Part shown: piece after piece, positions 1 through 8,920 of the stretch | How positions within the stretch are numbered: position 1 is the first letter of the stretch | How the letters are laid out: every line of letters starts with the position of its first letter | Source of the DNA: SAR202 cluster bacterium | GTDB lineage: Bacteria > Chloroflexota > Dehalococcoidia > Lucifugimonadales > Lucifugimonadaceae | DNA: 58,842 nucleotides | Reading direction: 5' to 3' | Assembly: GCA_008373165.1 (NCBI GenBank) | Contig: RQOU01000059.1 | Coordinates: 1-58,842 of the forward strand | The notes under the pieces: model-generated | Database searches by the model: none | What the model saw: only the letters and a program-made list of their open reading frames with translations | Told to the model about the DNA's origin: nothing | Made by a program: the position numbers and the translations under genes

Positions 1-14
1 TGGAGGAAATTTTT

Positions 15-362
15 ATGGATAACAAAGAATTGATGGGCTGGATGAGTATGCGTACCTGGCACATATTCGCAGTTTTGGTTCCGTTTTTCGCGCTTTTTGC
101 TCCACTAGTGATCTATGTTGGGTCAGTAAACAGCGATTTTGACGTTCCATTGATGATTATGTCTGTGGCTTTCTCGATTATGACTTTGATGATGACCCTG
201 TCGGGGATTATGGACATGAAAGTGCTTGCAGGAGAAATGACTCCTGAAATGGCTGAATCTAAATGGGGTCAAACGTTCAAGGGTTTCGGTGCATTTGCAG
301 CAGTTTTCACTGTTCTGATATTGTCGGTTCCTGTTGCTCATTGGATTGCTTTGATGGGATAG
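15..362 (+). CDS. Small integral membrane protein, unknown function
   Basis: A 115-residue protein with three likely membrane segments (about residues 14-37, 43-65 and 90-113) and a short charged loop between the second and third. I do not recognise the family. The ATG is preceded at 2-7 by GGAGGA, a good ribosome binding site at normal spacing, so the start is well supported even though the gene lies at the window edge. It is followed by thiolase on the same strand after about 80 bp. The last ~50 bp of the gene are repeated imperfectly just after the stop (see repeat 361-412). Function unknown; that it is a real gene is likely. Confidence 0.7.
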   Translation: MDNKELMGWMSMRTWHIFAVLVPFFALFAPLVIYVGSVNSDFDVPLMIMSVAFSIMTLMMTLSGIMDMKVLAGEMTPEMAESKWGQTFKGFGAFAAVFTVLILSVPVAHWIALMG

Positions 363-412
363 TTCTTACTGTTCTGATACTGTCGGTCCCTGTAGCTCAT
401 TCGATTACTTTG
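302..412 (+). repeat. Imperfect tandem repeat of a gene 3' end (2 x 52 bp)
   Basis: Positions 302-353 (the last codons of the membrane protein) and 361-412 (after its stop) match at about 45 of 52 bases with a period of 59 bp. The second copy lies outside the reading frame and has diverged, so it looks like a decayed local duplication. Confidence 0.75.
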
Positions 413-441
413 GCTGATTAACAAATCTGAGAATTGGAAAT

Positions 442-1626
442 ATGAAATCCGAAGTATTAATCGCCAGCGCCGCTCGTACGCCACTCGGTAAGTTCAGCGG
501 TAGCCTTTCGAGCACATCAGCCACGGATCTCGGCGGGATTGCTCTCGCCGCGTCCGTGGAACGGTCCGGAATCGCTGCAGAAGATATCGAATACACGATC
601 ATGGGCAACATGCTTTCTGCCGGACTTGGAATGACACCGGCCAGACAGGCAGCTATCACAGCCGGGATTCCCGAATCCTCCTCAGCACTCACAGTCAACA
701 AGGCCTGTGCATCTGGTATGCAGTCGGTAATCCTCGCTGCGCAGTCTATTCAACTTGGTGAGGCAGACGTGGTTGCGGCCGGAGGAATGGAGAACATGAG
801 CCAAGCTCCACACTTGTTACTTGATAGCAGGACGGGGCAGAGGCTTGGTGACGCGAACCTGACGGATTCGATGATTCATGATGGCTTGTGGTGTCCCTTC
901 GAAAACCACCACATGGGTAGTTCCGCTGAGGCGATTAACGAGAAATACGACATTGGGCGAAGGCGGCAGGATGAGTTCGCTGAACGCAGTAACGTGCTTG
1001 CATCCTCTTCGACCGCCGAGGGATGGTTCTCGGATGAGATCACACCAGTGAATGTAAAAGGTCCTCGTGGAGATGTAACGGTTGTAGACACCGACGAAGC
1101 GCCAAGAGCTGATACGACGGCCGAGATTCTTGCCAAGCTACGGCCTGCTTTTCCTCCGGGGGAGACTATTACGGCAGGGAACGCTTCCAAGATTAGTGAT
1201 GGTGCAGCGGCCACGATCGTTATTTCCGATAGAAAGGCTGGTGAATCTGGCGTTAACGTGCTTGGTCGAATTTCGGGCTATGCCCATGCTGCCAATGACC
1301 CAGGAATGTTGTTTGATGCTCCTAAACTGGCAGTTGCCAACCTGCTGAAAAGAACCGGAGAGACGCTTGAAGAATTCGACATGATAGAGGTTAACGAGGC
1401 TTATGCAGCGCAGGTGCTTGCCAACGGTGATGCGCTTGGCTGGGACGAAGAACGTGTTAACACTCGCGGGGGTGCCGTAGCGTTAGGACATCCGATCGGT
1501 GCGAGCGGAGCACGAATTCTTGTGACGTTGTTGCATGGACTGAGGCGTACAGCAGGGCGCAAAGGCCTTGCTGTGATATGTCATGGTGGAGGCGGTGCGG
1601 TTGCAATGAGCCTTGAGGCTGCGTGA
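442..1626 (+). CDS. Thiolase family protein (acetyl-CoA acetyltransferase type)
   Basis: 394 residues, the usual length for a thiolase. The acylated cysteine is visible in NKACASGM (C89), the catalytic histidine in GHPIGASG (H350) and the second cysteine in CHGGGG (C380). The last motif is CIGGG in most biosynthetic thiolases, so I to H is a small deviation. It would condense or cleave acetoacetyl-CoA or longer 3-oxoacyl-CoA in the cytoplasm. A CoA-transferase pair lies 1.2 kb away on the opposite strand, so together they could activate and cleave a 3-oxoacid. Substrate chain length cannot be read from the sequence. Confidence 0.93.
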   Translation: MKSEVLIASAARTPLGKFSGSLSSTSATDLGGIALAASVERSGIAAEDIEYTIMGNMLSAGLGMTPARQAAITAGIPESSSALTVNKACASGMQSVILAAQSIQLGEADVVAAGGMENMSQAPHLLLDSRTGQRLGDANLTDSMIHDGLWCPFENHHMGSSAEAINEKYDIGRRRQDEFAERSNVLASSSTAEGWFSDEITPVNVKGPRGDVTVVDTDEAPRADTTAEILAKLRPAFPPGETITAGNASKISDGAAATIVISDRKAGESGVNVLGRISGYAHAANDPGMLFDAPKLAVANLLKRTGETLEEFDMIEVNEAYAAQVLANGDALGWDEERVNTRGGAVALGHPIGASGARILVTLLHGLRRTAGRKGLAVICHGGGGAVAMSLEAA

Positions 1627-1716
1627 GTTAAAAGCCTCTTAAATAAACAGGTGATTCGTGGCGTAGGAAAGCATCGAAAAAATTAACGGGGTTGGCTTTC
1701 TAGGATCTCTCTCAGT

Positions 1717-2655
1717 TCACACCTTGGCGAATGAGCTCAATATCCTCTCAGCAGACTGATCCATCGCTTCTTTAGCAGCGTCAATGACTCCGGTCCGATT
1801 ATTGAAGCCATGGGTCATACCATCGTAGACAACACTCAATGTGTCCACGCCTGCGGCCTTGAGAGCATCTCCGTACGCGACTGCTTCGTCCACCAATGGG
1901 TCATATTGGGCAGCAATGATTGTTGCATCGGGAAGCCCTGACAGGTCGGAGGCTTTGATTAGGGCAGCATAGGGATTTGAGCGGTCCTCACCCGTGCCAG
2001 TGTACTGATTCCAGTACCAGATCATGGCTTCGCGTGTGAGCCCATATCCTTCGGCACATTCAATGTATGACTGTCTATTGAAGTCGAAGTCGATAACAGG
2101 GCAAAAGAGGACTTGGTGAGATATGGCTGGGCCATTTAAATCGCGTGCCATCATCGAAACAGCACCTGAAAGGTTTCCACCGGCAGAGGTCCCGGTCGTG
2201 GCAACCCGGCTGCCGTCGATACCGAGTGAATCTGAATTCTCGACAGCCCACTTTGTTGCCTCGTAGCAGTCTTCTACGGCTCCAGGAAATCTTGTCTCTG
2301 GTGCCAACCTATAATCGACGGAGACAACAACTGCGTTGACACGCGAACATGTTCCTCTCGCTGTAGTGTCCTCGGCATCAAGATCTCCGATGACCCATCC
2401 TCCACCATGAAACAACATCACCAGAGGATGGCCTTCGTCGTCATCCGGTCTATAGATCCTGATTGGAATTTCACTTTTCGGTCCAGGGAAGGAGCTATCT
2501 TCGACGGAACCGACTGGCTCCACCTCTGCTTCAATGGCAGATCGCCCGATGCGAGCGTTATCTCTCGCCTCTTCGGGAGTGACATCCGTCACTGGCGGGA
2601 ATCCCATTGCTGCTGCCTTCTCGAGGGCATCGGCTGACTGAGGGTGTAGTGGCAT
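1717..2655 (-). CDS. Alpha/beta hydrolase (hormone-sensitive-lipase-type esterase)
   Basis: 312 residues. The HSL-family oxyanion motif HGGGW is at 83-87, the nucleophile elbow GTSAGG has S157, the acid is D252 (in QYDPLVDE) and the histidine is H282 (in THGF). These are all the catalytic residues of the bacterial HSL/esterase IV family. No signal peptide is seen, so it is probably cytoplasmic and acts on short or medium acyl esters. It follows the CoA-transferase pair on the same strand after 143 bp and may be cotranscribed with it. The true substrate is unknown. Confidence 0.9.
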   Translation of the reverse strand: MPLHPQSADALEKAAAMGFPPVTDVTPEEARDNARIGRSAIEAEVEPVGSVEDSSFPGPKSEIPIRIYRPDDDEGHPLVMLFHGGGWVIGDLDAEDTTARGTCSRVNAVVVSVDYRLAPETRFPGAVEDCYEATKWAVENSDSLGIDGSRVATTGTSAGGNLSGAVSMMARDLNGPAISHQVLFCPVIDFDFNRQSYIECAEGYGLTREAMIWYWNQYTGTGEDRSNPYAALIKASDLSGLPDATIIAAQYDPLVDEAVAYGDALKAAGVDTLSVVYDGMTHGFNNRTGVIDAAKEAMDQSAERILSSFAKV

Positions 2656-2798
2656 GGGTAGACCTCTCGTACTTTTGGATTTGCTAACTCATGGCACTTT
2701 ACCCGAAAGCACTGATCGGTGAGCAACAGATTGAGGCTGATTTCAACAAGGGTTGATCTTGGGCTTGAATTTTTCGAGGTTTATCAGAGCGATGGTAG

Positions 2799-3476
2799 TT
2801 ACGCGGTTTGGAAGGGCTTGAAGTTATCGCTCACATTCAACTCAGGTTCTGTGATTGCCTGGACATCTTCCGGTGACCAGCCTTGTGCTGCTTCCATCAA
2901 AAAGAGCCCCTGGGTTTTGACTTTGATGACAGCTATATCGGTGATGATATCGTCAACGCAGTTTGGAGCGGTGAGTGGAAAGCTGCACTGGTTAACTATC
3001 TTGGGCTTATTGTCACGGGTTGTGTGCTCCATCGCCACGATCACCCGTTTTGCATTGGTCGCAAGGTCCATTCCTCCACCGATACTGCCAATGCCTCGTT
3101 TCGGGATCATCCAGTTGGCGAGATCACCTTTACCGGAGACCTGTAGTCCGCCGAGGACGGTAACATCGATGTGTCCGCCTCGAATTAAGCCGAACGACTC
3201 TACGGAGTCAAAGAATGCCATGCCGGGAACAAGCTTAGGAAAGTTGCCACCAGCATCCATAATGTTCGGGTCACCGTCGAGTTTTGTGTCCATTTCTGAA
3301 AAGCCTAGAATCCCGTTTTCGGCGTGATATCGAAGCTCAACACCTTCTGGCAGGAGGTTAGAGCAGAGCGCCGGAATTCCTATGCCGAGGTTTACGATTC
3401 CACCATCTGGTAGATCAAGTGCAGCTCTGCGAGCTATATCTGTACGTGAAAGGCGCGGGGCAGGATCGGTTGTCAT
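2799..3476 (-). CDS. 3-oxoacid CoA-transferase, subunit B
   Basis: 225 residues, typical of the beta subunit of family I CoA-transferases (acetoacetate, 3-oxoadipate or succinyl-CoA type). The catalytic glutamate is E53 in the ENGILG motif, and GIGIP near residue 32 and GGGMDLA are also family signatures. The start ATG overlaps the stop of subunit A by four bases (ATGA), so the two are translationally coupled. It would move CoA between a carboxylic acid and an acyl-CoA. The acid cannot be told from motifs; the thiolase nearby fits a 3-oxoacid. Confidence 0.92.
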   Translation of the reverse strand: MTTDPAPRLSRTDIARRAALDLPDGGIVNLGIGIPALCSNLLPEGVELRYHAENGILGFSEMDTKLDGDPNIMDAGGNFPKLVPGMAFFDSVESFGLIRGGHIDVTVLGGLQVSGKGDLANWMIPKRGIGSIGGGMDLATNAKRVIVAMEHTTRDNKPKIVNQCSFPLTAPNCVDDIITDIAVIKVKTQGLFLMEAAQGWSPEDVQAITEPELNVSDNFKPFQTA

Positions 3477-4213
3477 GGATACGGATCTCCTGCTTTTCGC
3501 TGCACGATCCGATCTACATACGCTCCCAAGGTGCCAACGCGTTCTGCATCGATACCACCCGGCTCTACGATCTCGTCAACTTCGGCGATTGTAATTTTTG
3601 CTGCTGTCGCCATGGCCGGCCCGAACGCCCGGCTCGTCCCGACGTACTGTAGATTGCCGTGAGTATCGGCTTTTTGGGCACGAATAAATGCATAGTCACC
3701 GGGTAACGCTTGTTCGAGCAGATATGTGCGACCTTGGAATTCTCGAATCTCCTTACCCTCTGCCACAGAAGTGCCAACTCCAGTGGGCGTGTAGAACGCC
3801 GGAATACCAGCCCCGGCGGCACGAATCTGTTCGATCAAAGTGCCCTGAGGGACTATTTCGACCTCCGCTTTACCGTCACGCCATGCTTTTTCAATCTCAC
3901 TTAGGGGATTGGTCGTGCCGGGAACGGGGAAGGAGCAGATGATCTTACTGGCCTGATTACTGGCGAAGAACATTCCTTGATCGACGGGTTTCGGATCATC
4001 AGGACCTTCTCGCCAGCCATAGTGTGTTGTTGCTGAAATGCCCGCAACGTTGCCGATGATGGTTAGATCGTTCACACCCAGATCACGTAAGGCGAGCATG
4101 AGTCTGGTTGGCTGACCGCCCGCACCCCCAAAACCGCCAATCATAATCGATGCGCCGTTGGGGATGTCAGCAACGGCATCTTTGAAGTTATCGATTGTCT
4201 TGTTATCAGGCAT
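3473..4213 (-). CDS. 3-oxoacid CoA-transferase, subunit A
   Basis: 246 residues with the alpha-subunit glycine-rich motif GGFGGAGGQP near residue 27. It is the partner of subunit B directly downstream (4-bp overlap), and an active enzyme needs both. It appears to open an operon that may include the esterase gene downstream. Upstream is a 188-bp gap holding a TATAGA-ttc-TCTATA palindrome about 32 bp before the start, which could be an operator. Confidence 0.92.
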   Translation of the reverse strand: MPDNKTIDNFKDAVADIPNGASIMIGGFGGAGGQPTRLMLALRDLGVNDLTIIGNVAGISATTHYGWREGPDDPKPVDQGMFFASNQASKIICSFPVPGTTNPLSEIEKAWRDGKAEVEIVPQGTLIEQIRAAGAGIPAFYTPTGVGTSVAEGKEIREFQGRTYLLEQALPGDYAFIRAQKADTHGNLQYVGTSRAFGPAMATAAKITIAEVDEIVEPGGIDAERVGTLGAYVDRIVQRKAGDPYP

Positions 4214-4244
4214 CGCCTGATGATACCCGAGCGTGGTGTGCCGA

Positions 4245-4259
4245 TATAGATTCTCTATA
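4245..4259. promoter_or_regulatory. Palindrome upstream of the CoA-transferase operon
   Basis: TATAGA-ttc-TCTATA is a perfect 6-bp inverted repeat with a 3-bp centre, about 32 bp upstream of the CoA-transferase A start. Read on the minus strand, TATAGA could also serve as a -10 element, so a repressor site overlapping the promoter is possible. No regulator gene is adjacent. Confidence 0.3.
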
Positions 4260-4401
4260 AGGGTTTTTGGTAGGTGTCGTTATTGGAGTGAGGCTGTATC
4301 GTACGGAGTGCAGAGGCATCAAAAGAACGAGTGCTCATCGGAATTATCAATGACCGCGTTGACCATCGCTTGACACAGTTACACGTAACCTTACTTTTGT
4401 T

Positions 4402-4791
4402 CTAGAACGGTAAGACCACATCAGCGGAACCACTTAGAGCTATTACGCCTGGAGGTCCACTCCACTGCAAGTCATAACCGCCTATTAGCAAATCCTGTGC
4501 GTTGTCAGGAGTCACACCATTTGCAGCCTGTGACATTGTCGAACAGTAGACACTGGCTTGTTCTGTTAATTTGTCAAACATTTCTCTGCAAAACCCTGCC
4601 GACTGAGATACTCGATCATCAAGTGCTTTTAGATAATCAGCCTGAAGTAATTTGACTGCATTGGCGGCAAAAAAAGCATTAACGTTATGTCCATCCGATG
4701 TCGCCTGTGTAGCGCAGGCAAGTGCAACTAAAGACTTCACCGGATCCACGTCTGGATCAGTTGAGATCATTACAAAAAACGTTTTACTCAA
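4402..4791 (-). CDS. DsrE/DsrF-like family protein
   Basis: 129 residues with the DsrE-like Rossmann-type fold pattern: an N-terminal strand (FFVMISTDP), then helix ALACATQATSDGHNVNAFFAANAVKLL. Members act in sulfur relay or as small soluble proteins of unknown role. The start codon is TTG, supported by AGGAG seven bases upstream. The cysteine at about residue 67 (FCREMF) sits near where some DsrE proteins carry a sulfur-binding cysteine, but I cannot confirm that. It stands alone between the MATE exporter and the CoA-transferase operon. Confidence 0.7.
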   Translation of the reverse strand: MSKTFFVMISTDPDVDPVKSLVALACATQATSDGHNVNAFFAANAVKLLQADYLKALDDRVSQSAGFCREMFDKLTEQASVYCSTMSQAANGVTPDNAQDLLIGGYDLQWSGPPGVIALSGSADVVLPF

Positions 4792-4991
4792 AATTTATCT
4801 CCTACGTAACAGAAATCAGCTTTGCGGGGCAGAGTATGCCTGGCTTATCACTGATAAGCCATATTCAATTTATTATGAGGGCACATCTAATCGATAGATA
4901 GTTGCAATCATGCTTATGCTTTCTCCTTACATGTGGCACACATACTTTTTTAGATTACGGTGTTGTGAGATTGGCAAATAATCAGCAACAA

Positions 4992-5017
4992 AAGACCCCT
5001 CGTTTACAAGGGGTCTT
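4992..5017 (-). terminator. Rho-independent-like terminator of the MATE gene
   Basis: AAGACCCCT (4992-5000) pairs perfectly with AGGGGTCTT (5009-5017) around an 8-nt loop. It lies 18 bp past the MATE stop codon, and on the minus strand it runs into TTTTGTTG. The stem is 9 bp with five G-C pairs and the T tract is short. Confidence 0.7.
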
Positions 5018-5034
5018 CCGTTTCTACGTGGTTA

Positions 5035-6414
5035 TTAGGACCGATCGTAGTTCCATGCGGATCCACGCAGTACATTCAACACTTGACCTATACCGACTAC
5101 GCTCAACCCTAAACCAACCCCTACAAAAATTGTTGTGAGACTCCAATCGAGGATTGCTCCCGCGAGACCGAAGCCTGCTACCACAAAAAACCGGGTATAC
5201 GTGATGATGACCGGCAAAATCATGTGTCCCGTGCCTTGGCTTGCGAAATAAAGGGTTTGGCCGCCCCCAAATATTCCGTATACGGGTGCAGCGATGACCA
5301 GATAGGAAACACCGATTGCGTAAACCTCTGGATCTGCCGTGAAGTGATCGAGCCAAATCCCTGGGAATAGCGCTACGGATACGCCGATGATGGAGGTAGC
5401 AACGAAGGTGATCCCTGCTCCTGTCCATGCGATATGTCTTGCTCTAGCGAACTGGCCGGCGCCGAAATTTCCACCTACCGCAGTGGTTAAGGCTGCACCT
5501 ACTCCGAATGCCAGCGGTACGAGTGTCAACTCCAGTCGGCTGCCCAGCCCATAACCAGCGAGTGCTTCTGCGCCAAATCTACCTACGAAAGCGGTGACAG
5601 CGATAACCGTGAGGATGAGACCAGTGCTGTTTATCAGACCTAGCCCACCTACCTTCATGATGTCCTTGACCGATATCCATGAGAATTTATGCGGACGTAG
5701 ATTTATCCGTGCTTTTCCACCCAGTACCTGGGTCAATAGATACATCGCTACGAGCCCGTGGGATACGATCATTGCTGTGGCAGGACCCGTGATTCCGAGA
5801 ACGGGGAATGGACCCCATCCCAAGGTTAGAGCTCCTGACAGGGCAATATGAAAAATACTGGCGAGGATGATTGCATTCGCTGCTATTGCCATTTCGCCTG
5901 TCCCACGCAATATGGCGGAGAGCATAAAGGCGAGCCATACGATCGCTGCCCCGTTGAAAACGATTTGTGCGTAATCTACAGCACCTTCCAGCACGTCTCC
6001 CGGTCCGATTATTAATGAAAATATAGGCCTGCTGAACACGCCTAATACGATCATGTACAGCAATGACATGAAGATGCCGATAACTATTGCATGCCAGGCG
6101 GAGTTCTCGGCCTTAAGGATGCTGTTACCGCCAAGAGCCCTGACAATCGAGGAGGCGACACCTCCACCTATCGCACCGTTGGACATCATGCCCATTAATG
6201 TTTGGAAAGGGAAAACTATTGCCAAACTTGCCAGAGCTGTCGTGCCGATTTGACCTACGAAATAAACGTCTGCGAAGGTAACCGCGGTGGTCGCGGCAAC
6301 TGCGGCTACATTCGGTACGGCGAGTCGAGCCAGCATCTTCGGGATTGATCCTCGGAGGATCAGTTGCATACGCGGTGTTAGCGCAATCGGATTAGACTCT
6401 GAGTTGCTACTCAC
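5035..6414 (-). CDS. MATE family multidrug/metabolite exporter
   Basis: 459 residues with about 12 membrane segments in two similar halves, as usual for MATE (MatE x2) transporters. The N-terminal half begins PKMLARLAVPNVAAVAATTAV, and FVGQIGTTALASLAIVFPFQ is the family's first-helix region. Such proteins export cationic drugs or metabolites using Na+ or H+ gradients. The first codon is GTG with AGGA directly against it, so the real start may be the ATG at about residue 16. A clear terminator follows. The cargo is unknown. Confidence 0.9.
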   Translation of the reverse strand: MSSNSESNPIALTPRMQLILRGSIPKMLARLAVPNVAAVAATTAVTFADVYFVGQIGTTALASLAIVFPFQTLMGMMSNGAIGGGVASSIVRALGGNSILKAENSAWHAIVIGIFMSLLYMIVLGVFSRPIFSLIIGPGDVLEGAVDYAQIVFNGAAIVWLAFMLSAILRGTGEMAIAANAIILASIFHIALSGALTLGWGPFPVLGITGPATAMIVSHGLVAMYLLTQVLGGKARINLRPHKFSWISVKDIMKVGGLGLINSTGLILTVIAVTAFVGRFGAEALAGYGLGSRLELTLVPLAFGVGAALTTAVGGNFGAGQFARARHIAWTGAGITFVATSIIGVSVALFPGIWLDHFTADPEVYAIGVSYLVIAAPVYGIFGGGQTLYFASQGTGHMILPVIITYTRFFVVAGFGLAGAILDWSLTTIFVGVGLGLSVVGIGQVLNVLRGSAWNYDRS

Positions 6415-6440
6415 TCCTGTTCACGCGCCGATTATGTTGT

Positions 6441-6778
6441 GATGACGATATTACCACCTGGGTTTTTTGTAATTTGGGAAATTGATTATCCTATCGTTTT
6501 TGGGTCCGGATGATTTTGCATCGGGATCTATAGAAAGAATCAGGTCTTGCCTATTGGATAGTGTGTCTGTTTTAAACTGTTCATGGCGCTGCGATAATGC
6601 TTCTTCATGCGATGGCGATATTACCACCTGGGTTTTTGGTAATTTGGGAAATTGATTATCCTATCGTTTTTGGGTCCGGATGATTTTGCATTGGGATCTA
6701 TGGAAAGAACCAGTTCTTGCCTATTGGATAGTGTGTCTGTTTTAAACTGTTCATGGCGCTGAGATAATGCTTCTTCAT
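6441..6778 (-). repeat. Tandem duplication of the enolase-gene 3' end (2 x 168 bp)
   Basis: Positions 6611-6778 (last ~158 bp of the enolase-superfamily gene plus its stop) are repeated at 6441-6608 with a period of 170 bp and only a handful of mismatches. The outer copy lies between the enolase stop and the MATE start and has no start of its own, so it is a gene-end remnant. Confidence 0.9.
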
Positions 6779-7859
6779 CTATCTCTACTCCCAGACCGGG
6801 CACGTCAGGAACATCCATAAAACCGTCCTTGAACTGAAGTTTGCCTCCCTTGATGACATCTTCATCAGTATCAGTCCATGGGTAATGGCTGTCAGCGGGG
6901 AAATTCAGTTCAGGAGTTGCGGCGCAGGCATGCAACATTGCTGCCTGGGATACGCCAAGTGCATTATTGGAGTGTCCTGATAAACCCCAACCCATGACAC
7001 GACAAAGAACACCGGTTTCTTTGTATGCCAATATGCCACCCCAGTGGTGGTGATCACCCAGAATCACATCGATACCGTCAAGCTTTGCATTTGGTTTGAC
7101 ATGCGCAAAGGCAGAGACGCACATATTTGATGCCGTTGGTATGTCGGTGTGCTTTTTCAATTCCGCATGATCTGCAATCGAATCGGTGGGGTCTTCAAGA
7201 TATTGTGGTTCGTACTCTTCGATTGCCTTTGCTACACGAATTGATGTTTCAACGGTCCAGACGGCGTTAGGGTCTATACGGATTTCATATCCGTCTTTTT
7301 TAGGAAAACGTTTTCTCAATAGCCGGAAAGTTTCGATATCCGTTTCAGGGTCAAAAAATCCACCCTTTATTTTGAGAGCCTTAAAACCATATTTGGTCAC
7401 GAATTCTTCTGCCTGGCGGACAAAACCTTCGGGATCTAGGGCTTCTCCTGTAGCGACTTCTCCTTTCCCGTTTTCATCTGCAAACTTGTAAAAAAGATAC
7501 GCCGCCCACTCCACTCGATCACGCGCCCTGCCTCCGATGTAGTCACATACTGGGAGTTCTGCATGTTTGGCTGCAGCATCAAGCATTGCTGTTTCCACGG
7601 CGGCCCATGCTCTTGGCGACCCGCTCCAATTAAGTCTTGCGAGTGTCATTTGACGGGGATCATGTCCTTCGATCCAAGAACGATTATTTTCTATTTCTGT
7701 ACTGATATCTCCGCTGGTTTCACCCGCCCCTGTATAACCGTCAGTTGTTTCAATTTGGACTATCGTTCGTATTCTGTATGATTCATGGACCCCAGTGCTG
7801 TTCAGTAGCGGCTGGTCGTGCATAGCAACGGGCGTGGCTTTGAATTTTGAAATCTTCAT
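6621..7859 (-). CDS. Enolase superfamily dehydratase, glucarate-dehydratase-like
   Basis: 412 residues. The residues of the glucarate dehydratase group can be followed through the sequence: K163-x-K165 (LKIKGG), D196 and N198 (DPNAVW), E222 (YLEDPT), N245 (SNMC), D269 (GDHHHW) and H296 (SGHSNN). The N terminus, with HDQPLLNSTGVH, also resembles that group (known enzymes have HDSMLLN-type sequence). It should abstract a proton next to a carboxylate and eliminate water from an acid sugar, with Mg2+. Its ATG overlaps the stop of the monooxygenase gene (ATGA), placing it third in an operon with a monooxygenase and an acylase. That is an odd setting for a sugar-acid enzyme, so its substrate may differ. 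Its 3' end is duplicated downstream. Confidence 0.88.
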   Translation of the reverse strand: MKISKFKATPVAMHDQPLLNSTGVHESYRIRTIVQIETTDGYTGAGETSGDISTEIENNRSWIEGHDPRQMTLARLNWSGSPRAWAAVETAMLDAAAKHAELPVCDYIGGRARDRVEWAAYLFYKFADENGKGEVATGEALDPEGFVRQAEEFVTKYGFKALKIKGGFFDPETDIETFRLLRKRFPKKDGYEIRIDPNAVWTVETSIRVAKAIEEYEPQYLEDPTDSIADHAELKKHTDIPTASNMCVSAFAHVKPNAKLDGIDVILGDHHHWGGILAYKETGVLCRVMGWGLSGHSNNALGVSQAAMLHACAATPELNFPADSHYPWTDTDEDVIKGGKLQFKDGFMDVPDVPGLGVEIDEEALSQRHEQFKTDTLSNRQELVLSIDPNAKSSGPKNDRIINFPNYQKPRW

Positions 7860-8914
7860 TTTGTTCCCTGTGGTTCAACTTTCTTCATTGTATTTTCGGT
7901 TCGACCTTCTCCATTTAAGTTGAATTCCTTTGCGAGAAGTTCGTACGAACGTTGGCGTTCAGCATAGTCGTGTGTGATGGTAAGGACGATCACATCGTCG
8001 GTTTCATATTGATCAGCTAAATTCCTTATCTTCTCCTTGACCGTCTTCGGGTCGCCTTCGATTGACTTAGTTCGCTGGTGTTCAATGAATTCTTCATCTG
8101 TCTTGTTGAAGTTCATTGACTTGATCTCTTCGACCGATGGTACACCTTTCATTTCTTGGCCTTTATCTCGCATCAGGCGCATGACATGTCGACATGTTGC
8201 AAGATCATGCGCGCGTTCTGATGTGTCAGCCGTTATCGCAGATATTCCGATATTGACTCGCGGCTTATCGAACCATTTTGACGGTTCGAAGTTGTCGCGA
8301 TACCACTTCACGTATTCGGGTCCCCCATCCTGAGAGATGAAATGGGCGAATGAGAGTGGTAGCCCGAGCTTCGCAGCAATGCCTACGCTACCCATTGACG
8401 AACTTAGAAGCCACGGGACTGGCCAATTTGGAGCAACTGGCATTGCGCGAAGGTGACTGAATGGGTGGTCATCTGGGAATGTTTCGTTAAGGTATCGCAT
8501 CAGGTCGTGGACCTGCTGTGGGTATTTTTCAATTGGATAGGTGTTTGGTCCTGGCTGCAATGCAAAGCTGGCTATCTGGTCAGAGCCAGGTGCCCGTCCA
8601 AGACCCATGTCTACCCGATTCGGAGCCAGCGCTTCGAGCATCCGGAAAATCTCCGCTACTTTCAGAGGACTGTAGTGTGAAAGCATTACGCCTCCAGAGC
8701 CAATGCGGATGTTTTTTGTTCGTGAGCTTATCGCTGCGAGCAGGATTTCTGGGCTGGCATCCGCTAGCGTGCGGGAACTGTGATGTTCCGCCAGCCAATA
8801 GCGAGTGTATCCCCACTTATCTGCCACAACTGCGAGATCCATTGTTGCTTGGATTGCTTCGTGTGCTGTTTTACCGACGCTGATTGGGGATTGATCGAGG
8901 ATGGAGAGTTTCAT
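7856..8914 (-). CDS. Luciferase-like flavin-dependent monooxygenase (LLM class)
   Basis: 352 residues of the bacterial-luciferase TIM-barrel family, closest in feel to the YhbW/MsnO8 branch: N terminus KLSILDQSPI, then YWLAEHHSS and the conserved RIGSGGVMLSHYSPLKVAE segment. These enzymes use reduced FMN and O2 to hydroxylate or cleave substrates, often C-S, C-N or C-C bonds. It lies between a penicillin-acylase-type gene (6-bp gap) and a glucarate-dehydratase-like gene (4-bp overlap), so all three are probably cotranscribed. No flavin reductase is seen nearby, so FMNH2 must come from elsewhere. Confidence 0.92.
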   Translation of the reverse strand: MKLSILDQSPISVGKTAHEAIQATMDLAVVADKWGYTRYWLAEHHSSRTLADASPEILLAAISSRTKNIRIGSGGVMLSHYSPLKVAEIFRMLEALAPNRVDMGLGRAPGSDQIASFALQPGPNTYPIEKYPQQVHDLMRYLNETFPDDHPFSHLRAMPVAPNWPVPWLLSSSMGSVGIAAKLGLPLSFAHFISQDGGPEYVKWYRDNFEPSKWFDKPRVNIGISAITADTSERAHDLATCRHVMRLMRDKGQEMKGVPSVEEIKSMNFNKTDEEFIEHQRTKSIEGDPKTVKEKIRNLADQYETDDVIVLTITHDYAERQRSYELLAKEFNLNGEGRTENTMKKVEPQGTK

Positions 8915-8920
8915 CTGTTG

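Noticed and set aside
2719-3327. 202-codon frame opposite CoA-transferase subunit B
   Set aside because: It lies antisense to a gene with full family motifs; the composition is that of a shadow frame.
4370-4375. Perfect TTGACA on the plus strand
   Set aside because: No -10 at suitable spacing and no plus-strand gene follows; both neighbours are on the minus strand.
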